A DNA stretch of 64,000 nt from Acidobacteriaceae bacterium (GTDB lineage Bacteria > Acidobacteriota > Terriglobia > Terriglobales > Acidobacteriaceae). A program made the translations under genes and the position numbers. Location of the stretch: assembly GCA_903642235.1 (NCBI GenBank), contig CAHJWL010000005.1:186001-250000 (forward strand), written 5' to 3'. A model generated the notes under the pieces. It saw only the letters and a list, made by a program, of their open reading frames with translations. It was not told where the DNA came from and ran no database searches. This document shows positions 45,530-53,827 of this stretch, one piece after another. Positions within the stretch are counted from its first letter, which is position 1. Each line of letters begins with the position of its first letter.

Positions 45530-45922
45530 CTACCTTGAGCGCTGCGCAATCTTCGATTCTTTACTGAGGATGGCGCCATATCCAAAAAGAGCTACGCCAA
45601 GGCCCGCGGAGAATGCCGTCCTGAACGCCGGGTATGAGATCAATCCGAAGAGGTCCAATCCGACTAGGACTAGAAGAAAACATATAAAGCAAACGTAGAG
45701 CAGCAGCAGGATCTTTGAGGAGGGCTCGTGAGATATTGAGACCTCTAATCCCAGTTGGTGGCGCTTCATTGGGGCAATCAAGCGATACTGCACATAGATG
45801 TTGAGGGGGACGCCAATTACCAGTAGCAACCATTCGTGGTGATGGATTGCGTCCCATCCGCCAAAGACTAGACCTACCCACAGAATGGAGAGCCAGGCCT
45901 GCATGTGGCGCAGATTTCGCAC
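45530..45922 (-). CDS. Membrane protein inserted between sdhC and sdhA
   Basis: 130 residues with four hydrophobic helices (LSILWVGLVFGGWDAI; LLLVIGVPLNIYVQY; KILLLLYVCFICFLLVLVGLDLFG; AFSAGLGVALFGYGAI). The GTG start at 45922 overlaps the sdhC stop (TAGTG) and the stop is seven bases before sdhA, so it is embedded in the operon. Its base composition is visibly lower in GC than sdhC and sdhA, hinting at a later insertion (inference). No family recognised. Confidence 0.65.
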   Translation of the reverse strand: MRNLRHMQAWLSILWVGLVFGGWDAIHHHEWLLLVIGVPLNIYVQYRLIAPMKRHQLGLEVSISHEPSSKILLLLYVCFICFLLVLVGLDLFGLISYPAFRTAFSAGLGVALFGYGAILSKESKIAQRSR

Positions 45923-46755
45923 TATCGAACCTCGCCGGGCTGAGTGGGGTTGGTGGTGCCGGGGGCTGCGGTTGTGGGGGCGGGTTGGACGATGCCGGCG
46001 GGTTGGGCGGGCATGACGTCGGCGGGGGCGTTGGGGTACTTCCAGACCACGGCGTAGATGCTGATGAGGCCCATGAGGCAGAGGGCGGAGCCGAGGGCGG
46101 CGCAGGCGTAGCCCATGCGCTTGCGGGCGCGCTCGCCGGGGGTGATGCCCCACTTGGCCGAGAAGAGCCAGATGCCGTAGGCGAAGTGCCAGGTGGTGGC
46201 GACCATGGCGATGACGTAGATGGCAAGCATCCAGGGGTTGGAGAGCTCGTGCTGAACCTTGGCGAAGGCGGCGCCGGGGTGCTCGGGCAATTGGACACCG
46301 AGGAAGCGCTGACGAATGACGTGCTGGATGATGTAGGCGAGGGCGATGACGCCGGTGACGCGCTGGGAGATGTACATCCAGTTCGACGCCCAGGGGTAAA
46401 CGTTGACGTTGGCGCGGCCGCGGAAGGTGATGAACACGCCATAGCCGGCGTGGAAGGCGAGGGGGATGAAGATGAACGCCCACTCCAGCACGCGGACGAG
46501 CGGGAGGGCGTTGAGGAACTTGACCTGCTGGGCGTAGGCAAGGGGGCCGTTCCAGGTCTCGAAGTTCGAGACGATGTGCTCGATGAGGAAGGCGCCGATG
46601 GGGACGATGCCGGAGAGCGAGTGCAGCTTGCGCCAGAGAAAGGAGTGTCCCTGGCCGGCGCGGAGGGGCTGGACGCCACGGCGCTTGCCTTTCGATTCTT
46701 GGCCAAAGGGAGACTGCGCGAGATCCGGTGCTGCCATGGGTGCGGTTGCGGCCAT
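45922..46755 (-). CDS. sdhC: Succinate dehydrogenase cytochrome b558 subunit
   Basis: Membrane anchor with five hydrophobic helices. Candidate heme-ligand histidines are in RKLHSLSGIVPIGAFLIEHI, LAFHAGYGVF, IQHVIRQRF and WHFAYGIW, as expected for a di-heme b558-type subunit. A Pro/Ala/Thr-rich tail follows. ATG 46755 follows AAAGGAGGT, a near-perfect ribosome site, so this is the first gene of the sdh operon; the 205 bases upstream should hold its promoter. Confidence 0.93.
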   Translation of the reverse strand: MAATAPMAAPDLAQSPFGQESKGKRRGVQPLRAGQGHSFLWRKLHSLSGIVPIGAFLIEHIVSNFETWNGPLAYAQQVKFLNALPLVRVLEWAFIFIPLAFHAGYGVFITFRGRANVNVYPWASNWMYISQRVTGVIALAYIIQHVIRQRFLGVQLPEHPGAAFAKVQHELSNPWMLAIYVIAMVATTWHFAYGIWLFSAKWGITPGERARKRMGYACAALGSALCLMGLISIYAVVWKYPNAPADVMPAQPAGIVQPAPTTAAPGTTNPTQPGEVR

Positions 46756-46960
46756 CTGGGACCTCCTTTGGGACTACTCGCGACTGTCTGGACCGTGGTG
46801 AAAGCTCTCGAGTCGCACAGGTTGCGGCGCGTCGGGGCAGAGATCAGCACACTGATTATTGTCCCGGGTGTAAGGGTGGTCAATCATGGAAGGGGCGGAT
46901 GTGCGATTACCGACAAGTTTGTGCGATATCGGAAACGGACTCACCGAGGCTCTCTGCGGA

Positions 46961-47569
46961 TCAAGCGGGATCAAGTTTTGCGAGCAGGGATTTCAAGGCG
47001 CGGCCGCGATGGCTGAGGGAGAGTTTTTCTTCGGGTTTCAGCTCGGCCATGGTGACGCCGAGGTCAGGCAGGAGGAAGAGCGGGTCGTAGCCGAAGCCCA
47101 AGTTGCCGCGGGGAATGGCGAGGATCTCGCCTTCGACGGTACCTTCGGCTTCGGCGAGGATTTGGCCGTCGCGGGCGAGAGCGAGAGCGCAGCGGTAGCG
47201 GGCCTCCCGGTCGCCATCGCGGGTGGTGGCGAGGGCGTCGAGGACGCAGAGGTTGTTGCGCTGGTCGGGTGGAAGGGGGCGGCGGGTGATGTAGTTGCGG
47301 TCGTCGGCGAAGCGGGCGGAGCGGACGCCGGGGGCGCCGTGGAGCGCGTCGATTTCGAGGCCGGAGTCGTCGGCGAGGACGGGCAGGCCGGGGGCGAGCC
47401 GGGAGTAGTAGATGGCTTTGGAGCGGGCGTTTTCGGCGAAGGTGGGGGCGTCTTCCGGGGGTGGCGGGATGGTGGCGAGGTTGGGGAGCGGCTCGATGTC
47501 GGCGTGGGCGGCGAAGTCGCGGAGTTTGCCGGGGTTGGAGGTGGCGGCGAAGAGAGGCATGTGTTCCAT
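46961..47569 (-). CDS. rdgB: XTP/dITP diphosphatase (RdgB/HAM1 family)
   Basis: House-cleaning pyrophosphatase that removes non-canonical purine nucleotides. Motifs ATSNPGKLRDF, FAENARSKA, VLADDSGLEIDAL, GFGYDPLF and LSHRGRALK are all present. The length of 202 residues is normal. The start is at 47569 or nine bases in, at 47560. It precedes the sdhC promoter region. Confidence 0.94.
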   Translation of the reverse strand: MEHMPLFAATSNPGKLRDFAAHADIEPLPNLATIPPPPEDAPTFAENARSKAIYYSRLAPGLPVLADDSGLEIDALHGAPGVRSARFADDRNYITRRPLPPDQRNNLCVLDALATTRDGDREARYRCALALARDGQILAEAEGTVEGEILAIPRGNLGFGYDPLFLLPDLGVTMAELKPEEKLSLSHRGRALKSLLAKLDPA

Positions 47570-47598
47570 GATGGACTATGGGGTCGGCCTGCGGTCGA

Positions 47599-47637
47599 TG
47601 ACCCACTCATGGCGGTGAGGCTGCCATGAATGGGTCA
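47599..47637. repeat. Long imperfect hairpin repeat
   Basis: TGACCCACTCATGGC and GCCATGAATGGGTCA pair over 15 bases with one mismatch around the nine-base loop GGTGAGGCT, followed by CCC. It is intergenic between the ArsP-like permease and rdgB, 34 bases from a copy of the AGAAGCAGATCCC family. Confidence 0.75.
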
Positions 47638-47670
47638 CCCGTCTTCAGCCTGGCGGTCCGGGCTGCGACG

Positions 47671-47707
47671 GTAGAGAAGCAGATCCCTGCGGGATGACAA
47701 CCAAGAA
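47671..47707. repeat. Dispersed palindromic repeat, AGAAGCAGATCCC family, copy 8
   Basis: GTAGAGAAGCAGATCCC-TGC-GGGATGACAACCAAGAAG, with a TGC loop. It directly follows the long hairpin, so two different repeat types are stacked in one gap. Confidence 0.9.
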
Positions 47708-47731
47708 GATGGTGGGCGGTGGTGGCTCGCG

Positions 47732-48895
47732 CTAGTGGCAGCAGTGCTGGTGGTGGCCGTCGCCTGCGGGTGGGGCGTCGTCCATCATGCGGAGCATGGC
47801 GGGGCCGCCGGTGCGGAGGAAGCGCCAGAGAAGGACGGCGGTGACGGCGAGGAAGATGATGTTGAGGATGGAGGTGTAGTTCCAGCGGATGCTCTCGGTC
47901 ATGATGCGGGCGGCGCGGTGCTGGGGGATGAGGTGGAGGGCGCTGAAGAGGAACTCGACGGCGAGCGCGGCGAGAGCCATCGCGGCGTAGAAGGTGACGA
48001 AGAGGATCCCGGCGACCTTGAGGCCGTAGTACTTGCGGTAGATGTTGAGGATGGGAAGGATGATGAGGTCGGCGAAGAGGAAGGCGATGACGCCGCCGAA
48101 GGAGATGCCGCCGTTCCAAAGCACAGCCGCGAGGGGGACGTTGCCGACCGAGCAGACGAAGGAGAGGACGGCGACGAGCGGGCCGATGAGCGGGCCCCAG
48201 ACTTTGGTGAGGACGGGATGGCCGGTGAGGAAGAAGCCCTGCCAGACGTGCTGCGGGACCCAGGCGGCGAGGCAGCCGGAGATGAGCAGACCGCCGCCGA
48301 TATCGGGCCAGAGGGAGTACCAGTCCATCCAGAAATAGTGGCTGGTGGCGGTGAAGCCCTTCGCGGAGGTAAGTTTTTGCCAGAAGCTGCCCTGATGGAG
48401 GCTCATGTCCATGGCGGCGTGGCCTTCCATGCGGCCGACGAGTCCCTCTTCGGCCTGCTTGCGGGCGGCGGCGATGAGCTTCGGCGTGAGGGTGGCGCGG
48501 AGCATGAGGACGATGAGGACGATCATGATGGGGCCGCCGGTGAACTCGGCCAGGGTGAACTGCCAGCCGAGCAGGACGGCAAGGAGGACGCTGAGTTCCA
48601 CGACCAGATTCGTCGATGCGAACTGGAAGGCGATGGCGGCGATGAAGTCCGCGCCCTTGCGGAAGAGTGAGCGGGCGAGCGCGGTGGCGGCATAGGAGCA
48701 GGAGGAGCTGGCGGCGCCGAGGGCGGAGGCGACGAGGATGGTTCTGGGCGAGGAATTGGGCAGGAGCTTGCCTAACTGCTCCTTGGAGACGACGGCCTCG
48801 ACGATGGCGGAGAGAAGAAATCCGAGGCAGAGGGCCCAGAGCAGCTCCCATGCCATGATGCCGGACATCCGGAGCGCGTGAAGAAGTGCATGCAT
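47732..48895 (-). CDS. ArsP/YraQ-type permease with His/Cys tail
   Basis: 387 residues, about eight to ten helices, of the DUF318/ArsP-YraQ permease family, which exports organoarsenicals or other metal compounds. SALGAASSSCSYAATALARSLFRKG and the paired VCSVGNVPLAAVLWNGGISFGGV are the duplicated core. The C-terminus GDGHHQHCCH is a likely metal-binding tail. The start is 24 bases after the Met-rich exported protein gene. Confidence 0.85.
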   Translation of the reverse strand: MHALLHALRMSGIMAWELLWALCLGFLLSAIVEAVVSKEQLGKLLPNSSPRTILVASALGAASSSCSYAATALARSLFRKGADFIAAIAFQFASTNLVVELSVLLAVLLGWQFTLAEFTGGPIMIVLIVLMLRATLTPKLIAAARKQAEEGLVGRMEGHAAMDMSLHQGSFWQKLTSAKGFTATSHYFWMDWYSLWPDIGGGLLISGCLAAWVPQHVWQGFFLTGHPVLTKVWGPLIGPLVAVLSFVCSVGNVPLAAVLWNGGISFGGVIAFLFADLIILPILNIYRKYYGLKVAGILFVTFYAAMALAALAVEFLFSALHLIPQHRAARIMTESIRWNYTSILNIIFLAVTAVLLWRFLRTGGPAMLRMMDDAPPAGDGHHQHCCH

Positions 48896-48919
48896 GCGTG
48901 TATTCCTCGAAGCGGCGCT

Positions 48920-50401
48920 TTATTTGGAGTTGATGCGAAAACGGACGGAGGCAACGACGCCGAAGGGGTGTGCGCCATAGATTCCGGTCAATGCGCCAGG
49001 GGTGGTGTAGCTGGTGAACTGCGCGCCGGGGGCGGCGAGAAGATGCGGCGCGATGTGCAGATCGTGGTCATAGCCAGCGGTGTAGGCGGCGACGTGGCCG
49101 AGGGGGCTTTCTGCGAAACCCGGTGGAAGCTGCGAGCCGGGTGGAAGCAGAAGTTCGTTGGAGCGGCCGGTATTTTCGAGACGCGTCCAGATGTAGTTTG
49201 TGGAGGCGAACTGCAGCAGCGCTTCCGCGAGGTAGCTGTTTTCTTTGCTGTTGTCGGCAAGGGAGCGGGTTCGGCCCCAGAGCAGGGTGGCGGAGAGGTT
49301 AGCGGAGCGCTGGCCGCTGCCGATGTCGCGGCCGAGGGGGCGGTTGACCATGACGCTGGCGGTCTGGCGGCTTTGAGCGTCCTTGGGATAGAGCGATTCG
49401 GGGCTGGTCAGGTGGGCCCAGGAGTATTGAGCGGACCAGTTGGCAGATGGGACAAACGTCAGGCGCGAGCTGTAGCTGTCGATGGCGTGGCCGTTCGGAG
49501 AGGGCTCGAAGTGCCAGCGGGCCTCGGTGGGCTCGGCGCCATGGAAGCCGGACTCTTCAAAGCGCAGCCAGCGCCAGGTGAAGCCCGCGGTGAGGACGTT
49601 GAAGGCGATGTGGGTGGAGTCCTGCTGGTGGTGGCCGAGGGCGGCGATAGGATCTTCGGACGCGGACATGCGGTGGGGATACGCGGTGGGGCCGATGGCC
49701 GGATCACCGACCGGCGCGGCGTAGAAGCTGACGAGGGTTCGCTCGCTGGTCTTCCAGTCGTAGAGGGCGGCGACCTCCATGAAGAAGTCGTGCGGGTGCT
49801 GGCCGTCGACGATCGGGGCGCCTGAAGCAGTCTCCCCTTGCTGAAAAAGCTCGGGGTAGTAACGATGGGTGATCGTGGCCGGCTCGAGCGAAAACATGGC
49901 GCGCAGCGTGAGCTGTCCGGGGCCGAGCCGGCGCATGGCCATGGGCATGATCCAGTTGGTGGAGAAGAGCTTGTCGGCGCCACGGCGCGGTGCGGGTGAG
50001 ACAGGCTGGACGGCCTGCTGCTGGGTATCGGCGAGAAAGGCGTTGCCGTGCAGCATAAACATCCAGAGGCCCCGACTGGTCATGAGCATGGGCATGGGTG
50101 TCGAGGGCGGCTCGATGCTGGTGCCGGAGGCGCTATGGTTGAGAACAGAGCCGCGCAGATCGCCCGCGGGCGCCATCATGCCGGTCATACTCTCCATGGT
50201 TCCCGTGGCGGACGGCGGCATAGTCATGCCCGGCATGGTCTGCATGGAAGGAGCTGTTTGACGGTCGGCGGTTGTCGGGGAGGGCATGGTCATGCCCGGC
50301 ATGTCCGGCATATCCGGCATAGAAGAGGGCTGTTGAGAACGGGCGGTGGACGCGAGAAGGCACGGAAGGACCAGTGCAGCCGCAAGTACGTGAGACATCA
50401 T
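48920..50401 (-). CDS. Exported Met-rich protein, probable metal-handling outer-membrane protein
   Basis: 493 residues with a signal peptide (VLAAALVLPCLLASTARS). Residues 25-75 are packed with methionine motifs (MPDMPDMPGMTMP, MQTMPGMTMPP), a pattern typical of copper/silver-binding segments. The body is beta-rich with many aromatic strands ending in F/Y/W-x-polar patterns and a C-terminal VVASVRFRINSK, as in an outer-membrane barrel. It starts ATG 50401 after GGAGAG. Grouped with the permease and the Cys/Met-rich small gene. Confidence 0.78.
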   Translation of the reverse strand: MMSHVLAAALVLPCLLASTARSQQPSSMPDMPDMPGMTMPSPTTADRQTAPSMQTMPGMTMPPSATGTMESMTGMMAPAGDLRGSVLNHSASGTSIEPPSTPMPMLMTSRGLWMFMLHGNAFLADTQQQAVQPVSPAPRRGADKLFSTNWIMPMAMRRLGPGQLTLRAMFSLEPATITHRYYPELFQQGETASGAPIVDGQHPHDFFMEVAALYDWKTSERTLVSFYAAPVGDPAIGPTAYPHRMSASEDPIAALGHHQQDSTHIAFNVLTAGFTWRWLRFEESGFHGAEPTEARWHFEPSPNGHAIDSYSSRLTFVPSANWSAQYSWAHLTSPESLYPKDAQSRQTASVMVNRPLGRDIGSGQRSANLSATLLWGRTRSLADNSKENSYLAEALLQFASTNYIWTRLENTGRSNELLLPPGSQLPPGFAESPLGHVAAYTAGYDHDLHIAPHLLAAPGAQFTSYTTPGALTGIYGAHPFGVVASVRFRINSK

Positions 50402-50484
50402 GAGAGCTCTCTCCGGAGACGTTAAAGACACTGCAGGCGGAGACAACGGTGGTTGTCCTCGCGGGAGGCAGGAGAAGGGTCTCT

Positions 50485-50826
50485 TCAGATGCGGAGAGGT
50501 GGGGGGAAGGCAGGCGGCGGGGAGCCGAGGCAAGAGAGCCTGATAGGGCTCAGTCGATCGCAGGTTACGACAAAGGGCAGAGCGATGCTGAGCGGGGGAA
50601 GCGGAAGAGAGGCTTCGGAGCTTGCCGCGGCCTGTGCAGGGTGCTGCTTCGCGTGCATGGCACAGCAGGGTGGCGTCGTATGCTGATCCGGCATCGGCAT
50701 GGAACCGGTCATGGCGGTCTGGCAGCCCTGTTGGGAGCTCGCTAGGACATGACCGCAGAGCACGGGCGTGACAATGAGCGTGAGAAGACACAGCAACGTG
50801 AAACCGAGATGGAGGCCGCGCTTCAC
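50485..50826 (-). CDS. Small exported Cys/His/Met-rich protein
   Basis: 113 residues: signal segment (LGFTLLCLLTLIVTPVLCGHV) then CQTAMTGSMPMPDQH and PCCAMHAKQHPAQ, a metal-binding-type cluster similar in style to DUF2946/CopC-like small periplasmic proteins. GTG start at 50826. It is first in the presumed transcript with the Met-rich protein and permease, and two TACGAC direct repeats lie just upstream. Confidence 0.7.
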   Translation of the reverse strand: MKRGLHLGFTLLCLLTLIVTPVLCGHVLASSQQGCQTAMTGSMPMPDQHTTPPCCAMHAKQHPAQAAASSEASLPLPPLSIALPFVVTCDRLSPIRLSCLGSPPPAFPPPLRI

Positions 50827-51301
50827 TCACTCAAGTGTACGACTTTCAGTACGACGTATGCCTGCGGTGCATCGCGGATTTCAGAGGATTTGACGAACCT
50901 CGCCAGGAGACGTAGGTCGCATGGGCAGCATGAAAGCGCATACCGCAACACTGGGAAGATGATGCACACTGTCCTGGCTGCGACCTAAGGGAAGAACGAC
51001 CGAGACGATGGATCGAGGCTACTGCGGTGGTTGAAACTCCAACTGCGCTAGACGCGAACCGTTGATCTGTTGATTCGTGGCTCCGTGGATCCGTGGTCAA
51101 GCATGAAGACCCGCCTCTCACAACTGTTCACGAAGTCTTCCGTTCCCGCTCCCCTAGCTTCTGAGCGATTCCGGCAGTAGTTAGGGCGGATCGTCAGCTT
51201 TCGATAGCTGATCCGATGCGCCCTCTTGTCCTCGCCCAACGGTGCTGATCCTGGCGAGATCAATGGTGCAACTACGCCGACGGGGACTGCGTACGTAAGC
51301 C
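50827..51301. other. Intergenic region, 475 bases, with candidate operator and hairpin
   Basis: No gene is supported. TACGAC occurs at 50838-50843 and again at 50850-50855, twelve bases apart, immediately before the Cys/Met-rich gene; the second is part of TACGACGTA. At 51184-51222, GGATC-(GT)-CAGCT pairs with AGCTGATCC. The first looks like a repressor site, the second like a leader or terminator hairpin. Confidence 0.5.
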
Positions 51302-51784
51302 ATGCGAACCCTGACTCTTGTTTTGTTTTCAGTGACGCTTTTGCTGTGCGGTGCCTACGCGGGCATGGCTTTGTTCTGTCAGATAGGTGTGCTGCCCGCG
51401 ATGCGCCGCCTGAACCGCGGAGCTTATGTCGCCACCTGGGGCATCCTTGACGGCCTAATGGAGCGCAGCATGCCACCGTACAAGGTCACGCTGTTGGCCG
51501 TGTCTCTCGCCAGCGCCAGTTGTCTCTACGCACAACACTGCGCTCAACTAGCCGCAGCGACGGCGTTCAGCTTCTTGCTTAGTCTCGGAGGACTGGTTTT
51601 GACGATTGGGAAACAAGTGCCCCTTAATCGGGCGATCAGTGGCTTCCCGGAGAGCGAAGACGAACGCCTGCTCGTGGCTATGCGTGATCAGACGGAGAAA
51701 AACTTTGCCCTGCGATTGGGGATGGCTTTGCTGGCCTTCACTGCTCTGTGCGGAGGTATTGTGTTGTTCCCAATTTCGGCATAG
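51302..51784 (+). CDS. DUF1772 (anthrone oxygenase-like) membrane protein
   Basis: 160 residues with four helices (LTLVLFSVTLLLCGAYAGMALF; VTLLAVSLASASCLYAQH; AAATAFSFLLSLGGLVLTIG; LALLAFTALCGG-type end). QVPLNRAI and RDQTEKNFALR are the family's usual motifs. Function is unknown. It is convergent with the ABC transporter gene. Confidence 0.8.
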   Translation: MRTLTLVLFSVTLLLCGAYAGMALFCQIGVLPAMRRLNRGAYVATWGILDGLMERSMPPYKVTLLAVSLASASCLYAQHCAQLAAATAFSFLLSLGGLVLTIGKQVPLNRAISGFPESEDERLLVAMRDQTEKNFALRLGMALLAFTALCGGIVLFPISA

Positions 51785-51828
51785 CCAGGGAGAAAGACCT
51801 TTGTGTTGGTCGATCTCTGCGCGAAACC

Positions 51829-53805
51829 TCAGGCCGTGACGGAGATCTCTTCCTCAAGCTGCTGTTTTTCGGCGAGGGTGCGGTAGTAACCGTCCCGTGC
51901 GAGGAGTTCGTCGTGGGTGCCGACCTCGATGATGCTGCCGTCGACTAACACGGCGATATGGTCGGCGTTGCGCGCGGTAGAGACGCGATGCGAGATGAGG
52001 ATGGTGGTTCGGCCTTCCATGACCTCGCGCAGGGCGGAGAGGATGCGCTCTTCGGTGTAGGTATCGACCGAGGCGAGGGCGTCGTCGAGGATAAGGATTC
52101 TGGGGTCGCGGAGGATGGCGCGGGCGATGGCCGAACGCTGCTTCTGACCGCCGGAGAGGGTGACGCCGCGCTCGCCGACGACGGTGGCGAAGCCGGCGGG
52201 GAACTCCTTGATCTCAGAGGCGATAAAGGCGATGCGTGCGGCCTCTTCGATCTCGGCTTCGGTGGCGTTGGGACGGCCAAGAGCGATGTTTCCGGCGACG
52301 GTTGAAGAGAAGAGAAAAGTCTCCTGCGGGACAAAGCCGATGGCCTGGCGGAGGGTGTCAAGCGGGATGGAGCGGATCGGCCGGCCGTCCAGGAATAGGC
52401 TGCCCTCCGGTGCATCGAAGAGCCGGCCGATGAGGCCGACCAAGGTGCTTTTGCCGGAGCCGGTCGGCCCGAGGATGGCGAGCGAACTGCCGGCAGGGAT
52501 AGACAGGGTGATATCGCGGAGGACCGGGGTATCCGGGAGATAGGAGAAGTTCAGGTTGCGGAAATCAATCGTGCCCTGAAGCTTGGGCTGGTCCGGTAAG
52601 GAGCTTTGCGGCAGAGAAGCAGATCCTCCACCTGCGGCGAAGGAGGACAACAAGGGGGCGGTGTTGGTGGATACCGGCTTTGGTGACGGCGATGCAGATC
52701 CCTCCGCGTTGCTGCGGGATAGCAACGAAGGGGTGGGTGACGAGATCGGGGAGGAGAACGCAGCGAGCGACGACCATAGAGGGGACGATGACGCCAGGGC
52801 GGGGTCGCTGCCGGGATGTGTGGCGAGAAGCGCAGGATCATCGGCGATGGAGGGCTTCTGCTTTAGCAGTTCGTCGATGCGAAGGACGGAGGCGGTGCCG
52901 CGCTGAAAGAGGTTGACGACCCAGCCGATGGCGATCATGGGCCAGGTGAGCTGCACCATGTAGATGGTGAAGCCGGTGAACTGGCCGACCGAGATGTGGC
53001 CGCGCAGGACCTCGTGTCCGCCGACGAAGAGCGTGATCATGAGCGAAAGGCCGAGGACGAACTCGAGTGTCGGCCACAGCATGGCCATGAGACGGACAAG
53101 ATGGAGCGAGCGGTCGATGTACTCGAGGTTGGCCTTCTCGAAGCTGGCGATCTCGGCATCTTCCTGAGCAAAGGCGCGGATGAGGCGAGCGCCGGAAAAG
53201 TTCTCCTGCGCCTTGGCGGAGATCTCAGAGAACATCGCCTGTATCCGCTCGAAGCGGGTGTGGATCCTGTTGCCGAAGTACTGCACGAGGACGCTGGCGA
53301 TCGGAAGCGGGACGAAGGCAAACAGTGTGAGTCGCGGCGAGATGCGCAGCATGAAGGGAAGGGCCGCGGCGGTGAAGACGATGGTGTTGGCGGAGTACAT
53401 GATGGCCGGACCGAGGAGCTGGCGGACGGCCGCGAGATCGTTGGTCGTGCGCGCCATGATGTCGCCGGTGCGATGCGTGTGATAGAAGCTGGCGGACTGG
53501 CGTTCGAGATTGGCGAAGAGATCGTTGCGGAGATCAAACTCGATCTCACGCGAGGCTCCGATGACGACCTGCCGATTGATGTAGAGGCAGACAGCGCTCC
53601 CGAGCGCGATGAGTAGAAGAAGCTCCGCCTGGTGCGCGATGTGGACGGGGTTGAGGCCGTGCCGCATATCGTCGATAGCGCGAACGATGATGAGCGGAAT
53701 GAGGGCTTTTGAGCAGTTATAAAAGAGCGTGGCTAGACCACCCCAGGCAAAGCTGGACCAGTAGCGGCGGAGGTAGGGAGCAAGGGGCCTGAGTCGATTC
53801 AGCAC
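51829..53805 (-). CDS. ABC exporter (fused TMD-NBD) with repeat-derived linker
   Basis: MsbA/LmrA-like half transporter that works as a dimer. Six membrane helices (VLNRLRPLAP start, intracellular loops with HTHRTGDIMARTTNDLAAVRQLLG), then the ATPase: Walker A LGPTGSGKST, Q-loop GFVPQETFLFS, signature TLSGGQKQR, Walker B ILILDDALASVD, H-loop ISHR. Between the two domains is an unusually long linker of about 80 residues rich in Ser/Pro/Ala, part of which is encoded by two AGAAGCAGATCCC-related elements (52610-52653 and 52690-52731). I use GTG 53805; the frame extends to 53892, which would overlap the upstream FKBP gene. Confidence 0.9.
   Translation of the reverse strand: MLNRLRPLAPYLRRYWSSFAWGGLATLFYNCSKALIPLIIVRAIDDMRHGLNPVHIAHQAELLLLIALGSAVCLYINRQVVIGASREIEFDLRNDLFANLERQSASFYHTHRTGDIMARTTNDLAAVRQLLGPAIMYSANTIVFTAAALPFMLRISPRLTLFAFVPLPIASVLVQYFGNRIHTRFERIQAMFSEISAKAQENFSGARLIRAFAQEDAEIASFEKANLEYIDRSLHLVRLMAMLWPTLEFVLGLSLMITLFVGGHEVLRGHISVGQFTGFTIYMVQLTWPMIAIGWVVNLFQRGTASVLRIDELLKQKPSIADDPALLATHPGSDPALASSSPLWSSLAAFSSPISSPTPSLLSRSNAEGSASPSPKPVSTNTAPLLSSFAAGGGSASLPQSSLPDQPKLQGTIDFRNLNFSYLPDTPVLRDITLSIPAGSSLAILGPTGSGKSTLVGLIGRLFDAPEGSLFLDGRPIRSIPLDTLRQAIGFVPQETFLFSSTVAGNIALGRPNATEAEIEEAARIAFIASEIKEFPAGFATVVGERGVTLSGGQKQRSAIARAILRDPRILILDDALASVDTYTEERILSALREVMEGRTTILISHRVSTARNADHIAVLVDGSIIEVGTHDELLARDGYYRTLAEKQQLEEEISVTA
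52610..52653. repeat. Expanded palindromic repeat, AGAAGCAGATCCC family, copy 9 (inside ABC gene)
   Basis: Starts GCGGCAGAGAAGCAGA like the intergenic copies, then TCCTCC (52624-52629) pairs with GGAGGA (52642-52647) around a 12-base loop, then CAACAAG. The expanded centre removes the stop codon that the canonical copy would give in this frame. Confidence 0.7.
52690..52731. repeat. Expanded palindromic repeat, AGAAGCAGATCCC family, copy 10 (inside ABC gene)
   Basis: GATGCAG then ATCCC (52698-52702) and GGGAT (52716-52720) with a 13-base centre, followed by AGCAACGAAG. An alternative stem GTTGCT/AGCAAC (52708-52713, 52721-52726) is also possible. Same frame and peptide style (LLS...SAS) as copy 9. 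Confidence 0.65.
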
Positions 53806-53827
53806 GTATCTGTGAGATGGTGTGGAG

